Part shown: positions 41,852 through 50,220 of the stretch, one piece after another
Position numbering within the stretch: position 1 is the stretch's first letter
Layout: every line of letters begins with the position of its first letter
Source of the DNA: Pseudomonas fluorescens Q2-87
Lineage (GTDB): Bacteria > Pseudomonadota > Gammaproteobacteria > Pseudomonadales > Pseudomonadaceae
Assembly (NCBI RefSeq): GCF_000281895.1
Contig: NZ_CM001558.1
Coordinates: 5,026,556-5,090,555, forward strand
Length of the DNA: 64,000 bases
Reading direction: 5' to 3'
Made by a program: the position numbers and the translations under genes
The notes under the pieces: generated by a model
What the model was told of the DNA's origin: nothing
The model's database searches: none
Seen by the model: the letters and a program-made list of their open reading frames with translations, nothing else

Positions 41852-43534
41852 TTAAAGCGTAGAGAGGAAGGTGCTGTTGTTGCTCTGCCATTCGGTGATG
41901 TCGACGCGGATGCGCTTCTTGTCGAGCTTGCCGACGCTGGTCTTGGGAATTTCCGTAACAAGGGCGATCTGGCTCGGGATCGCCCACTTGCTCAAGTGCC
42001 CCAGCTCGACGAACGGCTTGAGGTGTTCCTTGAGTTCTCGAGCCCCGATTTGATGCCCTTCGCGAATCACCAGCAAGGCAAACGGCCGCTCGCCCCACTG
42101 TGGATCGGGGATGCCGACCACTGCTACTTCGCGTACCGCCACGTGACGACTGATGAGGTCTTCCAGGTCCAGGGACGAGATCCATTCGCCGCCAGTCTTG
42201 ATCACATCCTTGATACGGTCGCGGATGTCGATAACGCCCATGCTATCGAGGGTGGCAACGTCGCCGGTGTGCAGCCAGCCGCCGGCCCAGAGTTCGGCGC
42301 CCTTCTGCGGTTCGTTGAAATAACCTTCGGTGAGCCATGGCGCGCGCAGCACCAGTTCGCCCTGGGTCTCACCGTCGGCGGGCAGGAACCGCCCCTCGGT
42401 GTCGACGATTGCCGCTTCCACCAATGGCCCCGGCACTCCGGCCTTGATCCGGTAAGTGGTGCGCTCGTCTTCGCTGCCGGCCATCAATTCTTCGTTGAGG
42501 TGGGCACAGGACACCAACGGACCGGTTTCCGACATGCCGTAGGCGGCGGTGAGCTGGATGCCCTTGGCCTTGGCTGTTTCATACAGGCTGCGGTTCAGTG
42601 CACTGCCGCCGATGACGATTTTCCAGCCACCGAAATCGGTGCCCTGGGCGCCCTTGGCATTGAGGAGCATTTGCAGGATGGTCGGCACGCAATGGGAGAA
42701 GGTCACCTTTTCCTCGCGCCACAGCTGGACCAGAAACTCCGGATCGTAGCGCCCGGGGTAGACCTGCTTGAGCCCGAGCATGGTCGCCACGTACGGCAAG
42801 CCCCAGGCGTGGACATGGAACATCGGTGTGATGGGCATGTACACGTCGTTGGTACCCAGCAGCCGCACGCTGTCGATGGACCCCATGATGGTCGCCACGC
42901 CCATGGTGTGCAGGACCAACTGACGATGGGTGAAATACACGCCCTTGGGATTGCCCGTGGTACCGGTGGTGTAGAACGTGGTGGCGACTGAGTTTTCGTC
43001 GAAATCCTCGAAGTCGTAGGTGGGGCTCGCGGCGGCCAGCAATTGCTCGTATTCGCCGACGAGGTTGGGCAGGTCGGCGGTTTTTTCTGGCAGGTCGGTC
43101 AGCAGCAGGGTTTTCTCCACCGTGGTCAGGTGCCCGGCAATCGCCTGGTAAAGACCGACAAACTCGCTGTTGACCAGCACGAAGCGGTCCTCGGCGTGGT
43201 TCATGGTGTAGAGGATCTGCTCCGGTGACAGGCGCACGTTGATGGTGTGGATCACCGCGCCGATCATCGGGATCGCGAACATGCATTCCAGGTAACGATG
43301 GCTGTCCCAGTCCATCACCGCCACGGTATCGCCAGCCTTGACCCCGGCCTCGGTCAACACATTGGCCAGGCGCGCCACCCGTTCGATCAACGTTGGATAG
43401 GTGTAGCGCAACTGGTCACGGTAGATGATCTCGCGGGTTTTCTCGTAACGTGTGCCGGACATCAGCAGGCGCTTGATCAGCAGCGGGTATTGATAAGCGC
43501 CTTCGGCTGGAGGAATAACGCGAGTCTGCAACAT
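41852..43534 (-). CDS. AlkK-like medium/long-chain acyl-CoA ligase
   Basis: 560 residues of the AMP-binding (ANL) superfamily. P-loop-like motif TFYTTGTTGNPKGVYFTH, adenylate motif AAYGMSETGP, GWLHTGDVATLD, and the A10-type Lys in TSVGKLDKKRI near the end are intact. Segments such as MFHVHAWGLPY and IKTGGEWISS match AlkK of P. putida/oleovorans more than other branches. Known: AlkK activates medium-chain fatty acids from alkane oxidation to CoA esters. With DUF1302/DUF1329 it suggests uptake plus activation of a hydrophobic carboxylic acid. Two palindromes lie in its upstream region. Confidence 0.93.
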   Translation of the reverse strand: MLQTRVIPPAEGAYQYPLLIKRLLMSGTRYEKTREIIYRDQLRYTYPTLIERVARLANVLTEAGVKAGDTVAVMDWDSHRYLECMFAIPMIGAVIHTINVRLSPEQILYTMNHAEDRFVLVNSEFVGLYQAIAGHLTTVEKTLLLTDLPEKTADLPNLVGEYEQLLAAASPTYDFEDFDENSVATTFYTTGTTGNPKGVYFTHRQLVLHTMGVATIMGSIDSVRLLGTNDVYMPITPMFHVHAWGLPYVATMLGLKQVYPGRYDPEFLVQLWREEKVTFSHCVPTILQMLLNAKGAQGTDFGGWKIVIGGSALNRSLYETAKAKGIQLTAAYGMSETGPLVSCAHLNEELMAGSEDERTTYRIKAGVPGPLVEAAIVDTEGRFLPADGETQGELVLRAPWLTEGYFNEPQKGAELWAGGWLHTGDVATLDSMGVIDIRDRIKDVIKTGGEWISSLDLEDLISRHVAVREVAVVGIPDPQWGERPFALLVIREGHQIGARELKEHLKPFVELGHLSKWAIPSQIALVTEIPKTSVGKLDKKRIRVDITEWQSNNSTFLSTL

Positions 43535-43572
43535 AAGTGTCCCTTTTCTGACTGCACGGTCTTGGCTGGAAG

Positions 43573-43594
43573 ATAAGCACTCTAGAGCGCTTAT
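43573..43594. promoter_or_regulatory. Near-perfect 22-bp palindrome upstream of the ligase
   Basis: Centred on CTAG, with arms ATAAGC-CTC and GAG-GCTTAT and one mismatched pair. It lies about 40 bp before the ligase start on the minus strand and is a good candidate operator. Confidence 0.55.
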
Positions 43595-43600
43595 ACACGG

Positions 43601-43628
43601 ATCAAATCAGCCAAAGGAATGATTTGAT
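43601..43628. promoter_or_regulatory. Inverted repeat ATCAAATCA-N10-TGATTTGAT
   Basis: Nine-base perfect arms with a 10-bp spacer, next to the 22-bp palindrome. It could bind a second regulator or serve the rightward glycosyltransferase promoter. Confidence 0.55.
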
Positions 43629-43803
43629 TCACCACGCAAATACTAGCCTTGAGCCATCCAGGCAGCAGATTCGGCAAACATGCCATCACCAGACTTGTCA
43701 GATCGAGATCCAACGGCGAGCATAGGTACCACTCTTGTTACAAGGCCTGTAGGGACGTGCCCTGACAGGTTTCCACAATGCCGCCGCCCTTGGCAGAGAA
43801 TTA

Positions 43804-44718
43804 ATGAGCGCCGAATTGACCTTTTCCCAGGCCACAGCACCCCAGGTTGCGCCGCTGGTGTCGATCGTGGCCCCTTGCTACAACGCCGAGAGATACCTGG
43901 AAGAAGCGATCCACAGCCTCTTCGCCCAGGACTACCCGAACGTTGAAGTAATCGTGGTCGACGATGGCTCCACCGACAACAGCCTCGCCCTGCTCCGACA
44001 GTTGCAGCAGACCTACGATTTCCAGCTCTATTGCCAGGAGAACCAGGGTGTCAGTGCAGCACTCAACCACGGGTTGACGTATGCCAAGGGCACTTACGTA
44101 TCGACGCCGGACCTCGACGACGTGATGTTGCCCCATTCGATCCGGGTGCGAGCCCAATACCTGGACGAGCATCCGCAAGTCGGCTGTGTCGGCGCGCTGG
44201 TCATTTACATGGACAGTGAAGGCCGCACCATCAAGGAACAACAGCGCGATCACATCCGGGTCCATACCTTCGATGAGCTGTTGCGCGATGCTACGGTAAT
44301 CGGCGCGCCCGCCGCGCTGTACCGCATGAGCGCACTGCAGGACGCCAACTTTTACGATCCGCTGCTGCGGGTCCAGGACTTCCAGATCACCCTGCGGATC
44401 GCTCACCGTGGTTATGAGATTCATGAATTGCCGATCCGCGTCACGCGGTATCGACGCCACCCCAACAACTTGTCGCGAAAGTACCGCTTGATGCTCGAGG
44501 CGGACCTGCAGGCCATCGAGCCCTATCAGGACCACCCGGCCTACGAGTCGGCGCGCACGGTGCTGGTGCATAAAGCGCTGAAATACGCCGTGGTCGAAGA
44601 CCGGAAGGAAGCCTGGCAGTTATTGCGCAGCATTCCATGGCGCTACTTGAACAAAACCAGTTTCAAGCGTTTCAGGCGGCTGGTCTTGCGACGTCCGAAG
44701 GCGAGACCTCGGCCATGA
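43804..44718 (+). CDS. Family 2 glycosyltransferase
   Basis: 304 residues with a GT-A fold: APLVSIVAPCYNAERYLEEA, the nucleotide-binding VVDDGSTDNS, and the metal-binding STPDLDDVMLP. No membrane segment, so it is cytoplasmic or membrane-associated. Known: GT2 enzymes transfer sugars from UDP- or dTDP-sugars to polysaccharides, lipids or proteins. Its stop codon overlaps the acetyltransferase start (ATGA), so the two probably act on the same product. No wzx/wzy or LPS cluster is near, so the acceptor is unknown. Confidence 0.9.
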   Translation: MSAELTFSQATAPQVAPLVSIVAPCYNAERYLEEAIHSLFAQDYPNVEVIVVDDGSTDNSLALLRQLQQTYDFQLYCQENQGVSAALNHGLTYAKGTYVSTPDLDDVMLPHSIRVRAQYLDEHPQVGCVGALVIYMDSEGRTIKEQQRDHIRVHTFDELLRDATVIGAPAALYRMSALQDANFYDPLLRVQDFQITLRIAHRGYEIHELPIRVTRYRRHPNNLSRKYRLMLEADLQAIEPYQDHPAYESARTVLVHKALKYAVVEDRKEAWQLLRSIPWRYLNKTSFKRFRRLVLRRPKARPRP

Positions 44719-45332
44719 AGTTCTTGCAAAAACTCAAGGAACGCAACGTACGCAAGCACCTCAAGCGCCTGGAAAAACTGGAGAGAGCACCGGAAAAAAT
44801 CCGCCTGCGATATCCGAAATACCAGGTCGGCGTAGGCACTTATGGCGTGCCCGAGGTGATGGAGTTCGGCGACGACACGATCCTCAAGGTCGGGTCTTAT
44901 ACGTCGATTGCCCAAGGGGTGAAGATCCTTCTGGGCGGCGGACATCGCACCGACTGGGTCAGCACGTTCCCGTTCCCGCTGATGATCGATGAAGCCCGCG
45001 CCATTCCCGGCTGCAGCCCAACCAAGGGCGACGTGGTGATTGGCAGCGATTGCTGGATCTGCGCTGAAGCGATGATCCTGTCCGGCGTGACCATCGGCCA
45101 TGGGGCCGTGATCGCGGCGGGGGCGGTGGTGACACAGGACGTCGAGCCTTACGCCATTGTGGGCGGCAACCCGTGCCGGTTCATCCGCTGGCGCTTCGAG
45201 GAACCGGTACGTCAGGCCCTGCTTCAGTCGGCCTGGTGGGAGTGGCCGATGGAAGAAATCAAGGCGGTGTCACCGCTGCTGTGCAGCGACAACATCGACG
45301 CCTTCCTGGATTACGTCCATCGACGTCCTTGA
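44715..45332 (+). CDS. Left-handed beta-helix acetyltransferase, CatB/XAT type
   Basis: 205 residues from the ATG at 44715 overlapping the glycosyltransferase stop. Hexapeptide repeats are visible around GDVVIGSDCWICAEAMILSG and VTIGHGAVIAAGAVVTQDV, and the XAT signature includes the catalytic His in LGGGHRTDWVSTFPF. Known: such enzymes O-acetylate sugars, virginiamycin or chloramphenicol. The coupling to a glycosyltransferase favours a sugar in a glycan over an antibiotic. The N-terminus is basic and helical (KLKERNVRKHLKRLEKLE). Confidence 0.9.
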   Translation: MKFLQKLKERNVRKHLKRLEKLERAPEKIRLRYPKYQVGVGTYGVPEVMEFGDDTILKVGSYTSIAQGVKILLGGGHRTDWVSTFPFPLMIDEARAIPGCSPTKGDVVIGSDCWICAEAMILSGVTIGHGAVIAAGAVVTQDVEPYAIVGGNPCRFIRWRFEEPVRQALLQSAWWEWPMEEIKAVSPLLCSDNIDAFLDYVHRRP

Positions 45333-45365
45333 TCCTTCGATGTTCCGTGAAAACGATCGATACGA

Positions 45366-45995
45366 TCAGTGCATTTCGGTAAAGGCCAGCTTCACGCCAA
45401 TGGCGACGAGCACCGCGCCCATGGTCCGGTCGAACCAGTGGCCCATCCGGGCGAAACCGGCGCGCACCCGCTGCTGGCTGAACAGCATCGCCACCAGGCA
45501 GAACCAGACCGCCGTCGCGACTGCCAGGTACACGCCGTAGCCGGCCTGGACCGCCAGGGGCGTATGCGGATTGATCACCACGGTGAACAGCGACAGGAAA
45601 AACAGCGTCGCCTTGGGGTTCAGGCCATTGGTGACGAAGCCCGAGGTGAACGCGCCGCGGGCGGTACGTTCACCCACTTCCTTGTGCAGGTTTTCGTCGG
45701 TCGGCTTGGCCGGCTGCGCCCGCAGCGCCTTGAAGCCGATGTACAGCAGGTACGCCGCGGCGGCCCATTTGAGCGCGTTGAACAGCACGATCGATTGCGA
45801 CACGATCAGGCCTATACCCAGCAGCGAGTACCCCACGTGAAGGAAAATCGCCGTGCCAACGCCCAATGCCGTCCAGGTCCCGGCGCGGCGGCCATGGGTC
45901 ACGCTTTCACGCACCACCACGGCAAAATCCGGCCCGGGGCTGGCAACGGCCAACAAGTGGATCAGGGCGACGGTGAGAAATTCGGCGAGGTACAT
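45366..45995 (-). CDS. LysE/RhtB family amino-acid exporter
   Basis: 209 residues, five to six membrane segments, with the family start LIHLLAVASPGPDFAVVVRE and the loop SGFVTNGLNPKATLFFLSLF. Known: RhtB-type exporters push out homoserine, threonine, lysine and related compounds. Convergent with the acetyltransferase gene and followed upstream by a REP pair; no regulator is adjacent. Confidence 0.92.
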   Translation of the reverse strand: MYLAEFLTVALIHLLAVASPGPDFAVVVRESVTHGRRAGTWTALGVGTAIFLHVGYSLLGIGLIVSQSIVLFNALKWAAAAYLLYIGFKALRAQPAKPTDENLHKEVGERTARGAFTSGFVTNGLNPKATLFFLSLFTVVINPHTPLAVQAGYGVYLAVATAVWFCLVAMLFSQQRVRAGFARMGHWFDRTMGAVLVAIGVKLAFTEMH

Positions 45996-46031
45996 GGGAG
46001 CTCCTTGAGGTTAGGCCTTGTTAAGTGACGA

Positions 46032-46130
46032 CCGTGGCAAGGGGGCTTGCTCCCGCTCGATTGCGCAGCGATCGCCTGCCGTTGATTGGACCTGCCGCGC
46101 AGGCCAATGGGAGCAAGCTCCCTCGCCACG
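46032..46130. repeat. REP pair (gagggagcttgctccc type, inverted)
   Basis: CGTGGCAAGGGGGCTTGCTCC faces GGGAGCAAGCTCCCTCGCCACG; the left arm has two changes. It separates the leftward exporter from the rightward dehydrogenase. Confidence 0.88.
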
Positions 46131-46210
46131 GATGTCGGCGCCACGGCCATGGTTCATCTGATAGGCTCGCCACATTACGCCTTCGGTTCTTCACATAAAA
46201 GGTACAGCTG

Positions 46211-47176
46211 ATGACGAACAACGCCCGCGCAGTTTTCCTCGACCACCCTTCCCTGGACCTCGGCGACCTGGACCTGGGCCCGCTGCGCGATTGCTTCGAA
46301 GAACTGCAGCTGTTCGCCCGGACCACGCCGGAGCAAGTGACCGAGCGGCTCAAGGGCGCTACCGTCGCGATCACCAACAAAATCGTGATCGATGCCGCCG
46401 CCATGGCCGCCAACCCGGAGCTCAAGCTGATCCTGATCAGCGCCACCGGCACCAACAATGTCGATCTGGCGGCCGCCCGCAGCCACGGCATCACAGTGTG
46501 CAATTGCCAGGGCTACGGCACGCCATCGGTGGCCCAGCATACGATCATGCTCTTGCTGAACCTGGCGACGCGCCTGGCCGATTACCAAAAAGCGGTGGGT
46601 GAAGGTCGCTGGCAGCAAGCTACACAGTTCTGCCTGCTGGATTACCCGATTATCGAGCTGCAAGGCAAGACCCTGGGATTGCTGGGCCATGGTGAGCTGG
46701 GCAGCGCCGTCGCACGGCTGGCCGAAGCCTTTGGCATGCGCGTGCTGCTGGGGCAAATCCCGGGGCGCCCTGCCCGGCCCGATCGTTTGCCGCTGGAGCA
46801 ACTGCTGGGGCAGGTCGATGCGCTGACGCTGCACTGCCCGCTCAACGAACACACCCGAGGGTTCATCGGCGCTCGGGAACTGGCGCTGCTCAAACCTGGC
46901 GTTTTGGTAGTCAACACCGCACGCGGAGGGCTGATCGACGAACAGGCATTGGCCGAGTCGTTGCGCAGTGGCCACCTGGGCGGCGCCGCCACCGACGTGC
47001 TCAGCGTGGAACCGCCGACCCAGGGCAACCCGCTGCTGGCCGGCGACATCCCTCGGCTGATCGTCACGCCACACAACGCTTGGGGCAGCCGTGAGGCGCG
47101 GCAGCGAATCGTCGGCCAGATGTCCGAAAATGCCCGGGGCTTTTTCAGCGGAACACCACAGCGGGTCGTCAGTTGA
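46211..47176 (+). CDS. hprA: D-2-hydroxyacid dehydrogenase (glycerate/hydroxypyruvate type)
   Basis: 321 residues. NAD-binding motif GLLGHGELGSAVARL (~156), catalytic Arg in VNTARGGLIDEQAL, Glu in TDVLSVEPP and His in TPHNAWGSREA. Known: this family reduces hydroxypyruvate or glyoxylate; the orthologue in P. aeruginosa (PA4626, by memory) is annotated hprA. Followed 33 bp later by rsmC in the same direction. The substrate preference is by family analogy. Confidence 0.9.
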   Translation: MTNNARAVFLDHPSLDLGDLDLGPLRDCFEELQLFARTTPEQVTERLKGATVAITNKIVIDAAAMAANPELKLILISATGTNNVDLAAARSHGITVCNCQGYGTPSVAQHTIMLLLNLATRLADYQKAVGEGRWQQATQFCLLDYPIIELQGKTLGLLGHGELGSAVARLAEAFGMRVLLGQIPGRPARPDRLPLEQLLGQVDALTLHCPLNEHTRGFIGARELALLKPGVLVVNTARGGLIDEQALAESLRSGHLGGAATDVLSVEPPTQGNPLLAGDIPRLIVTPHNAWGSREARQRIVGQMSENARGFFSGTPQRVVS

Positions 47177-47209
47177 TAAACTGCCGCACTTTTTTTCAAG
47201 GAGCAGACC

Positions 47210-48208
47210 ATGGATCCGCGCAGTGAAGTACTGCTTCGTCAGGCCGATTTATTCCAGGGCTCGGTGTTGCTGGCCGGCCTGCCCGCCGATGATCTGCTTG
47301 GCCGCTTGCCCGATGCCCATGGCTGGTGCTGGCACGCCGGCGATCAGGCCGCGCTGGAGGCCCGCTTTCCCGAACGCAGCCACTTTGGCGTGAACGTACC
47401 CGAGCGGGGGTTCGACACCGCCGTGGTGTTCCTGCCCAAGGCCAAGGACCTCACCGACTACATCCTCAATGCCGTGGCGGCGCGCCTGGGCGGGCGCGAG
47501 GTGTATCTGGTGGGGGAAAAACGCAGCGGTATCGAGGGCGCGTCGAAACAGCTCAACCCGTTCGGCAAACCGCGCAAGCTCGACAGCGCGCGGCATTGTC
47601 AGCTCTGGCAAGTCACCGTCGCCAATGCCCCCGAGGCCAAGCCCCTGGAAAGCCTGGCCCAGACCTACGAGCTGCCCCTGGCCGAAGGCGCGCTGAAAGT
47701 CATCAGCCTGCCAGGTGTGTTCAGCCATGGGCGCCTGGATCGTGGCAGCGCGCTGTTGCTCGACCATTTGGACAAGCTGCCCAGCGGCCATTTGCTCGAT
47801 TTCGGTTGCGGTGCCGGTGTGCTGGGGGCGGCGGTCAAGCGTCGCTATCCGCACAACACCGTCACGCTGCTGGACGTGGACGCGTTTGCCGCCGCCAGCA
47901 GTCGCCTGACCCTGGCTGCCAACGGGCTGGAAGCCGAGGTGCTGACCGGTGACGGAATCGATGCTGCACCGATGGGCTTGAGTGCGATTTTGAGCAATCC
48001 GCCTTTCCATGTCGGCGTGCATACCGACTACCACGCCACGGAAAATCTGCTGCGAAAAGCAGCGAAACATCTGAAAAACGGTGGCGAACTGCGGCTGGTC
48101 GCAAACAGTTTCCTCAAGTACCAGCCGCTGATCGAAGAGCACCTGGGCGTGTGCGCCATCAAGGCCGAAGGCCAGGGTTTCCGCATCTACCGGGCCAAGC
48201 GTGGCTGA
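47210..48208 (+). CDS. rsmC: 16S rRNA (guanine1207-N2)-methyltransferase RsmC
   Basis: 332 residues in two Rossmann-like halves; the N-terminal half is the inactive duplicate. In the C-terminal half, [15 protein letters not shown] is the SAM site and [12 protein letters not shown] the catalytic NPPF motif of N2-guanine methyltransferases. Known: RsmC methylates G1207 in the 30S subunit. RBS AAGGAG before the ATG. The Mn-riboswitch begins about 55 bp after the stop codon. Confidence 0.94.
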   Translation: MDPRSEVLLRQADLFQGSVLLAGLPADDLLGRLPDAHGWCWHAGDQAALEARFPERSHFGVNVPERGFDTAVVFLPKAKDLTDYILNAVAARLGGREVYLVGEKRSGIEGASKQLNPFGKPRKLDSARHCQLWQVTVANAPEAKPLESLAQTYELPLAEGALKVISLPGVFSHGRLDRGSALLLDHLDKLPSGHLLDFGCGAGVLGAAVKRRYPHNTVTLLDVDAFAAASSRLTLAANGLEAEVLTGDGIDAAPMGLSAILSNPPFHVGVHTDYHATENLLRKAAKHLKNGGELRLVANSFLKYQPLIEEHLGVCAIKAEGQGFRIYRAKRG

Positions 48209-48261
48209 AACCTTTTTTAAGAAACAGCACTTGCCCAATCGGATTTGCCTAGGCAGAATCC

Positions 48262-48440
48262 GCTCCGTCCTAGGGGAGTAGTCTCCCGCGAGCGCCAGGC
48301 TCGCCCGGCATACGTCAACATACTTGGTCAGCAGACCATGGCGTATGCGGCCCAAGCGTCCACGCAGATGGTCGCTGGGTTTGACAAGACCTATGACACG
48401 CACACCTTACCCGGGGCGGGAAGGCTGTACGTGTCATAGC
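48262..48440 (+). promoter_or_regulatory. yybP-ykoY (manganese) riboswitch
   Basis: The conserved GGGGAGTAG start, the middle TTGGTCAGCAGACCATGG and the distal core GACAAGACCTATGACACGCA then ACACCTTACC fit the yybP-ykoY aptamer. An outer 10-bp pair CTATGACACG (48391-48400) with CGTGTCATAG (48430-48439) could form in an alternate state. Known: it binds Mn(II) and switches on Mn exporters. The GDT1-family gene begins 32 bp downstream, and AGGA lies just before its ATG, so control may be at translation or termination. Confidence 0.88.
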
Positions 48441-48471
48441 CGTGTCGACCCGCCCCTTTAGGAATCACCTG

Positions 48472-49056
48472 ATGCTGGACTCTCTCCTCGTACCTACCGC
48501 TATCGTTGCGCTGGCCGAAATCGGCGACAAGACGCAATTACTCGCGCTCATTCTTGCGGCTCGCTTCCGCAAGCCCTGGCCGATCATCGCCGGCATCGTT
48601 GCCGCGACACTGGCCAACCATGCGGCAGCCGGGGCAGTCGGAGCCTGGGTCGGCAGTATTTTCTCGGATGCGGTCCTGCACTGGATCCTGGCAGCGAGCT
48701 TCGCGGCCACGGCGCTGTGGACCCTGGTCCCGGACAAGCTGGACGACGAAGAAGCCAACACCGCCCGCAAGTTCGGGCCATTCCTGACCACCCTGATTGC
48801 CTTTTTCCTGGCGGAAATCGGCGACAAGACGCAGATCGCCACGGTGATGCTCGCGGCGCAATACCCTGAGCTGTGGCTGGTGATCATCGGCACCACCGTG
48901 GGCATGCTGATTGCCAACGTGCCGGTGGTGTTGGCGGGCAACTTCGCCGCCGAGAAACTACCCCTGACCTTGATCCGCCGCCTGGCCGCCTCGGCGTTTT
49001 TCGTCTTGGCGATTGTTGCGGTGTACAAGGCGATGCAGAGCAGTGGGTGGGTTTGA
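48472..49056 (+). CDS. TMEM165/GDT1 (UPF0016) family manganese transporter
   Basis: 194 residues from the ATG at 48472 behind AGGAATC. Two copies of the family motif EIGDKTQ (first at ~17, second at ~115) sit in a six-TM inner-membrane protein. Known: UPF0016 members export Mn(II) or Ca(II), and several bacterial ones (MneA/MntX) are controlled by the Mn riboswitch. The riboswitch right before it makes Mn export the likely role. Confidence 0.93.
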   Translation: MLDSLLVPTAIVALAEIGDKTQLLALILAARFRKPWPIIAGIVAATLANHAAAGAVGAWVGSIFSDAVLHWILAASFAATALWTLVPDKLDDEEANTARKFGPFLTTLIAFFLAEIGDKTQIATVMLAAQYPELWLVIIGTTVGMLIANVPVVLAGNFAAEKLPLTLIRRLAASAFFVLAIVAVYKAMQSSGWV

Positions 49057-49074
49057 TCAGATTGATGCAGGCTC

Positions 49075-49169
49075 TTGTGGCGCGGGAGCTTGCTCCCGCT
49101 GGTTGCGAAGCAGCCCTAAGCTTTTGCGGCCGCTGCGCGACCGAGCGGGAGCAAGCTCCCTCGCCACAG
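49075..49169. repeat. REP pair (gagggagcttgctccc type, inverted)
   Basis: CTTGTGGCGCGGGAGCTTGC faces GCAAGCTCCCTCGCCACAG with the spacer GGTTGCGAAGCAGCCC. Between the transporter and protease genes, which are convergent. Confidence 0.9.
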
Positions 49170-49186
49170 AGAAACAGCCTTGACGC

Positions 49187-50002
49187 TTACTTTTTGGCCT
49201 GCTGATAAAGCGGCATCACCTTCGGAATCGCCGCCTGTAACGAGGCGATCCGGCTGCTGGACGAAGGGTGGGTGCTCATGAATTCCGGCGGCGCCCCTTC
49301 GGAGGCCTTGGCCATCTTGTTCCACAAGGTGATCGCGGCGTTCGGGTCGTAGCCGGCGCGGGCAGCCAGTTCGAGGCCGATCAGGTCGGCTTCGTTCTCG
49401 TTTTCGCGGCTGTTGGGCAGGGTCATGCCGTAGTTGGCGACGGTGTCGGCCAACGCCAGGCTGTCCTGGCCCAGCCCGAACAAGGCGCCGGCGCCCTGCT
49501 TGGCCATCTCGATACCATAAGCCTTGGACATTGCTTCACGCCCATGCTCGCGCAGGGCGTGGGCGATTTCATGGCCCAGGATCGCGGCGATTTCGGCATC
49601 GGTGAGCTTGAGCTTGTCCATCAGCCCGGTATAGAAAATGATCTTGCCGCCAGGACCACAGTTGGCGTTGAGCTCGTCACTCTTGATCAGGTTCACTTCC
49701 CACTGCCACTGCGCCGAATCCGGACGGAATATCGGGGCCTGGGCAATCAGCCGGTCGGAAATGGTCTGGATGCGCTTGGCGTCGCTGCTGGTCTTGTCCA
49801 ACACGCCCTGGCTGCCCGCCTCGCCCACGGTCTTCTGATAAGACTGGGCATACATCTGGTTGACCTCGGCAGTCGACAGCATGCTGAACATGTACTGCTT
49901 ACGCTCCACGCCCACGGCTCCGCCGCTGGTGGTGTTGACCGACTGGCAACCGGTAAGCAATAACGCCGCGCTCAGAGCGCTCACCATCAATGTCTTGTTC
50001 AT
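49187..50002 (-). CDS. M48 family zinc metalloprotease lipoprotein, LoiP/YggG-like
   Basis: 271 residues. A signal peptide with lipobox LLLTGC (Cys19) anchors it to the membrane. The zinc site HEIAHALREH and the third ligand region ENENEADLIGLELA are intact. Known: LoiP-type proteases act in the periplasm or at the outer membrane in protein quality control, often with BepA-type partners. A single gene; orthologue of the M48 protein that follows rsmC in other pseudomonads. Confidence 0.92.
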   Translation of the reverse strand: MNKTLMVSALSAALLLTGCQSVNTTSGGAVGVERKQYMFSMLSTAEVNQMYAQSYQKTVGEAGSQGVLDKTSSDAKRIQTISDRLIAQAPIFRPDSAQWQWEVNLIKSDELNANCGPGGKIIFYTGLMDKLKLTDAEIAAILGHEIAHALREHGREAMSKAYGIEMAKQGAGALFGLGQDSLALADTVANYGMTLPNSRENENEADLIGLELAARAGYDPNAAITLWNKMAKASEGAPPEFMSTHPSSSSRIASLQAAIPKVMPLYQQAKK

Positions 50003-50220
50003 GTAGAAGCTCCCTGGAAACGTGGGCGTATCCTAGGCGTTGATTTGTATCGGCGCCAGATACAACAACGAGGGGCCAAGCGTTTTTTTCAGACCAGGCC
50101 CACCCAGTCCATTTGCGACACCCACGAAGCCAAAACAGTCAGCCGACGAACAGTGCCTCATGCCGGGGTGTGAAAACGCCGATACACGCTCAAGACGTCA
50201 TCTTCGCGTCCGGAGCCTTT

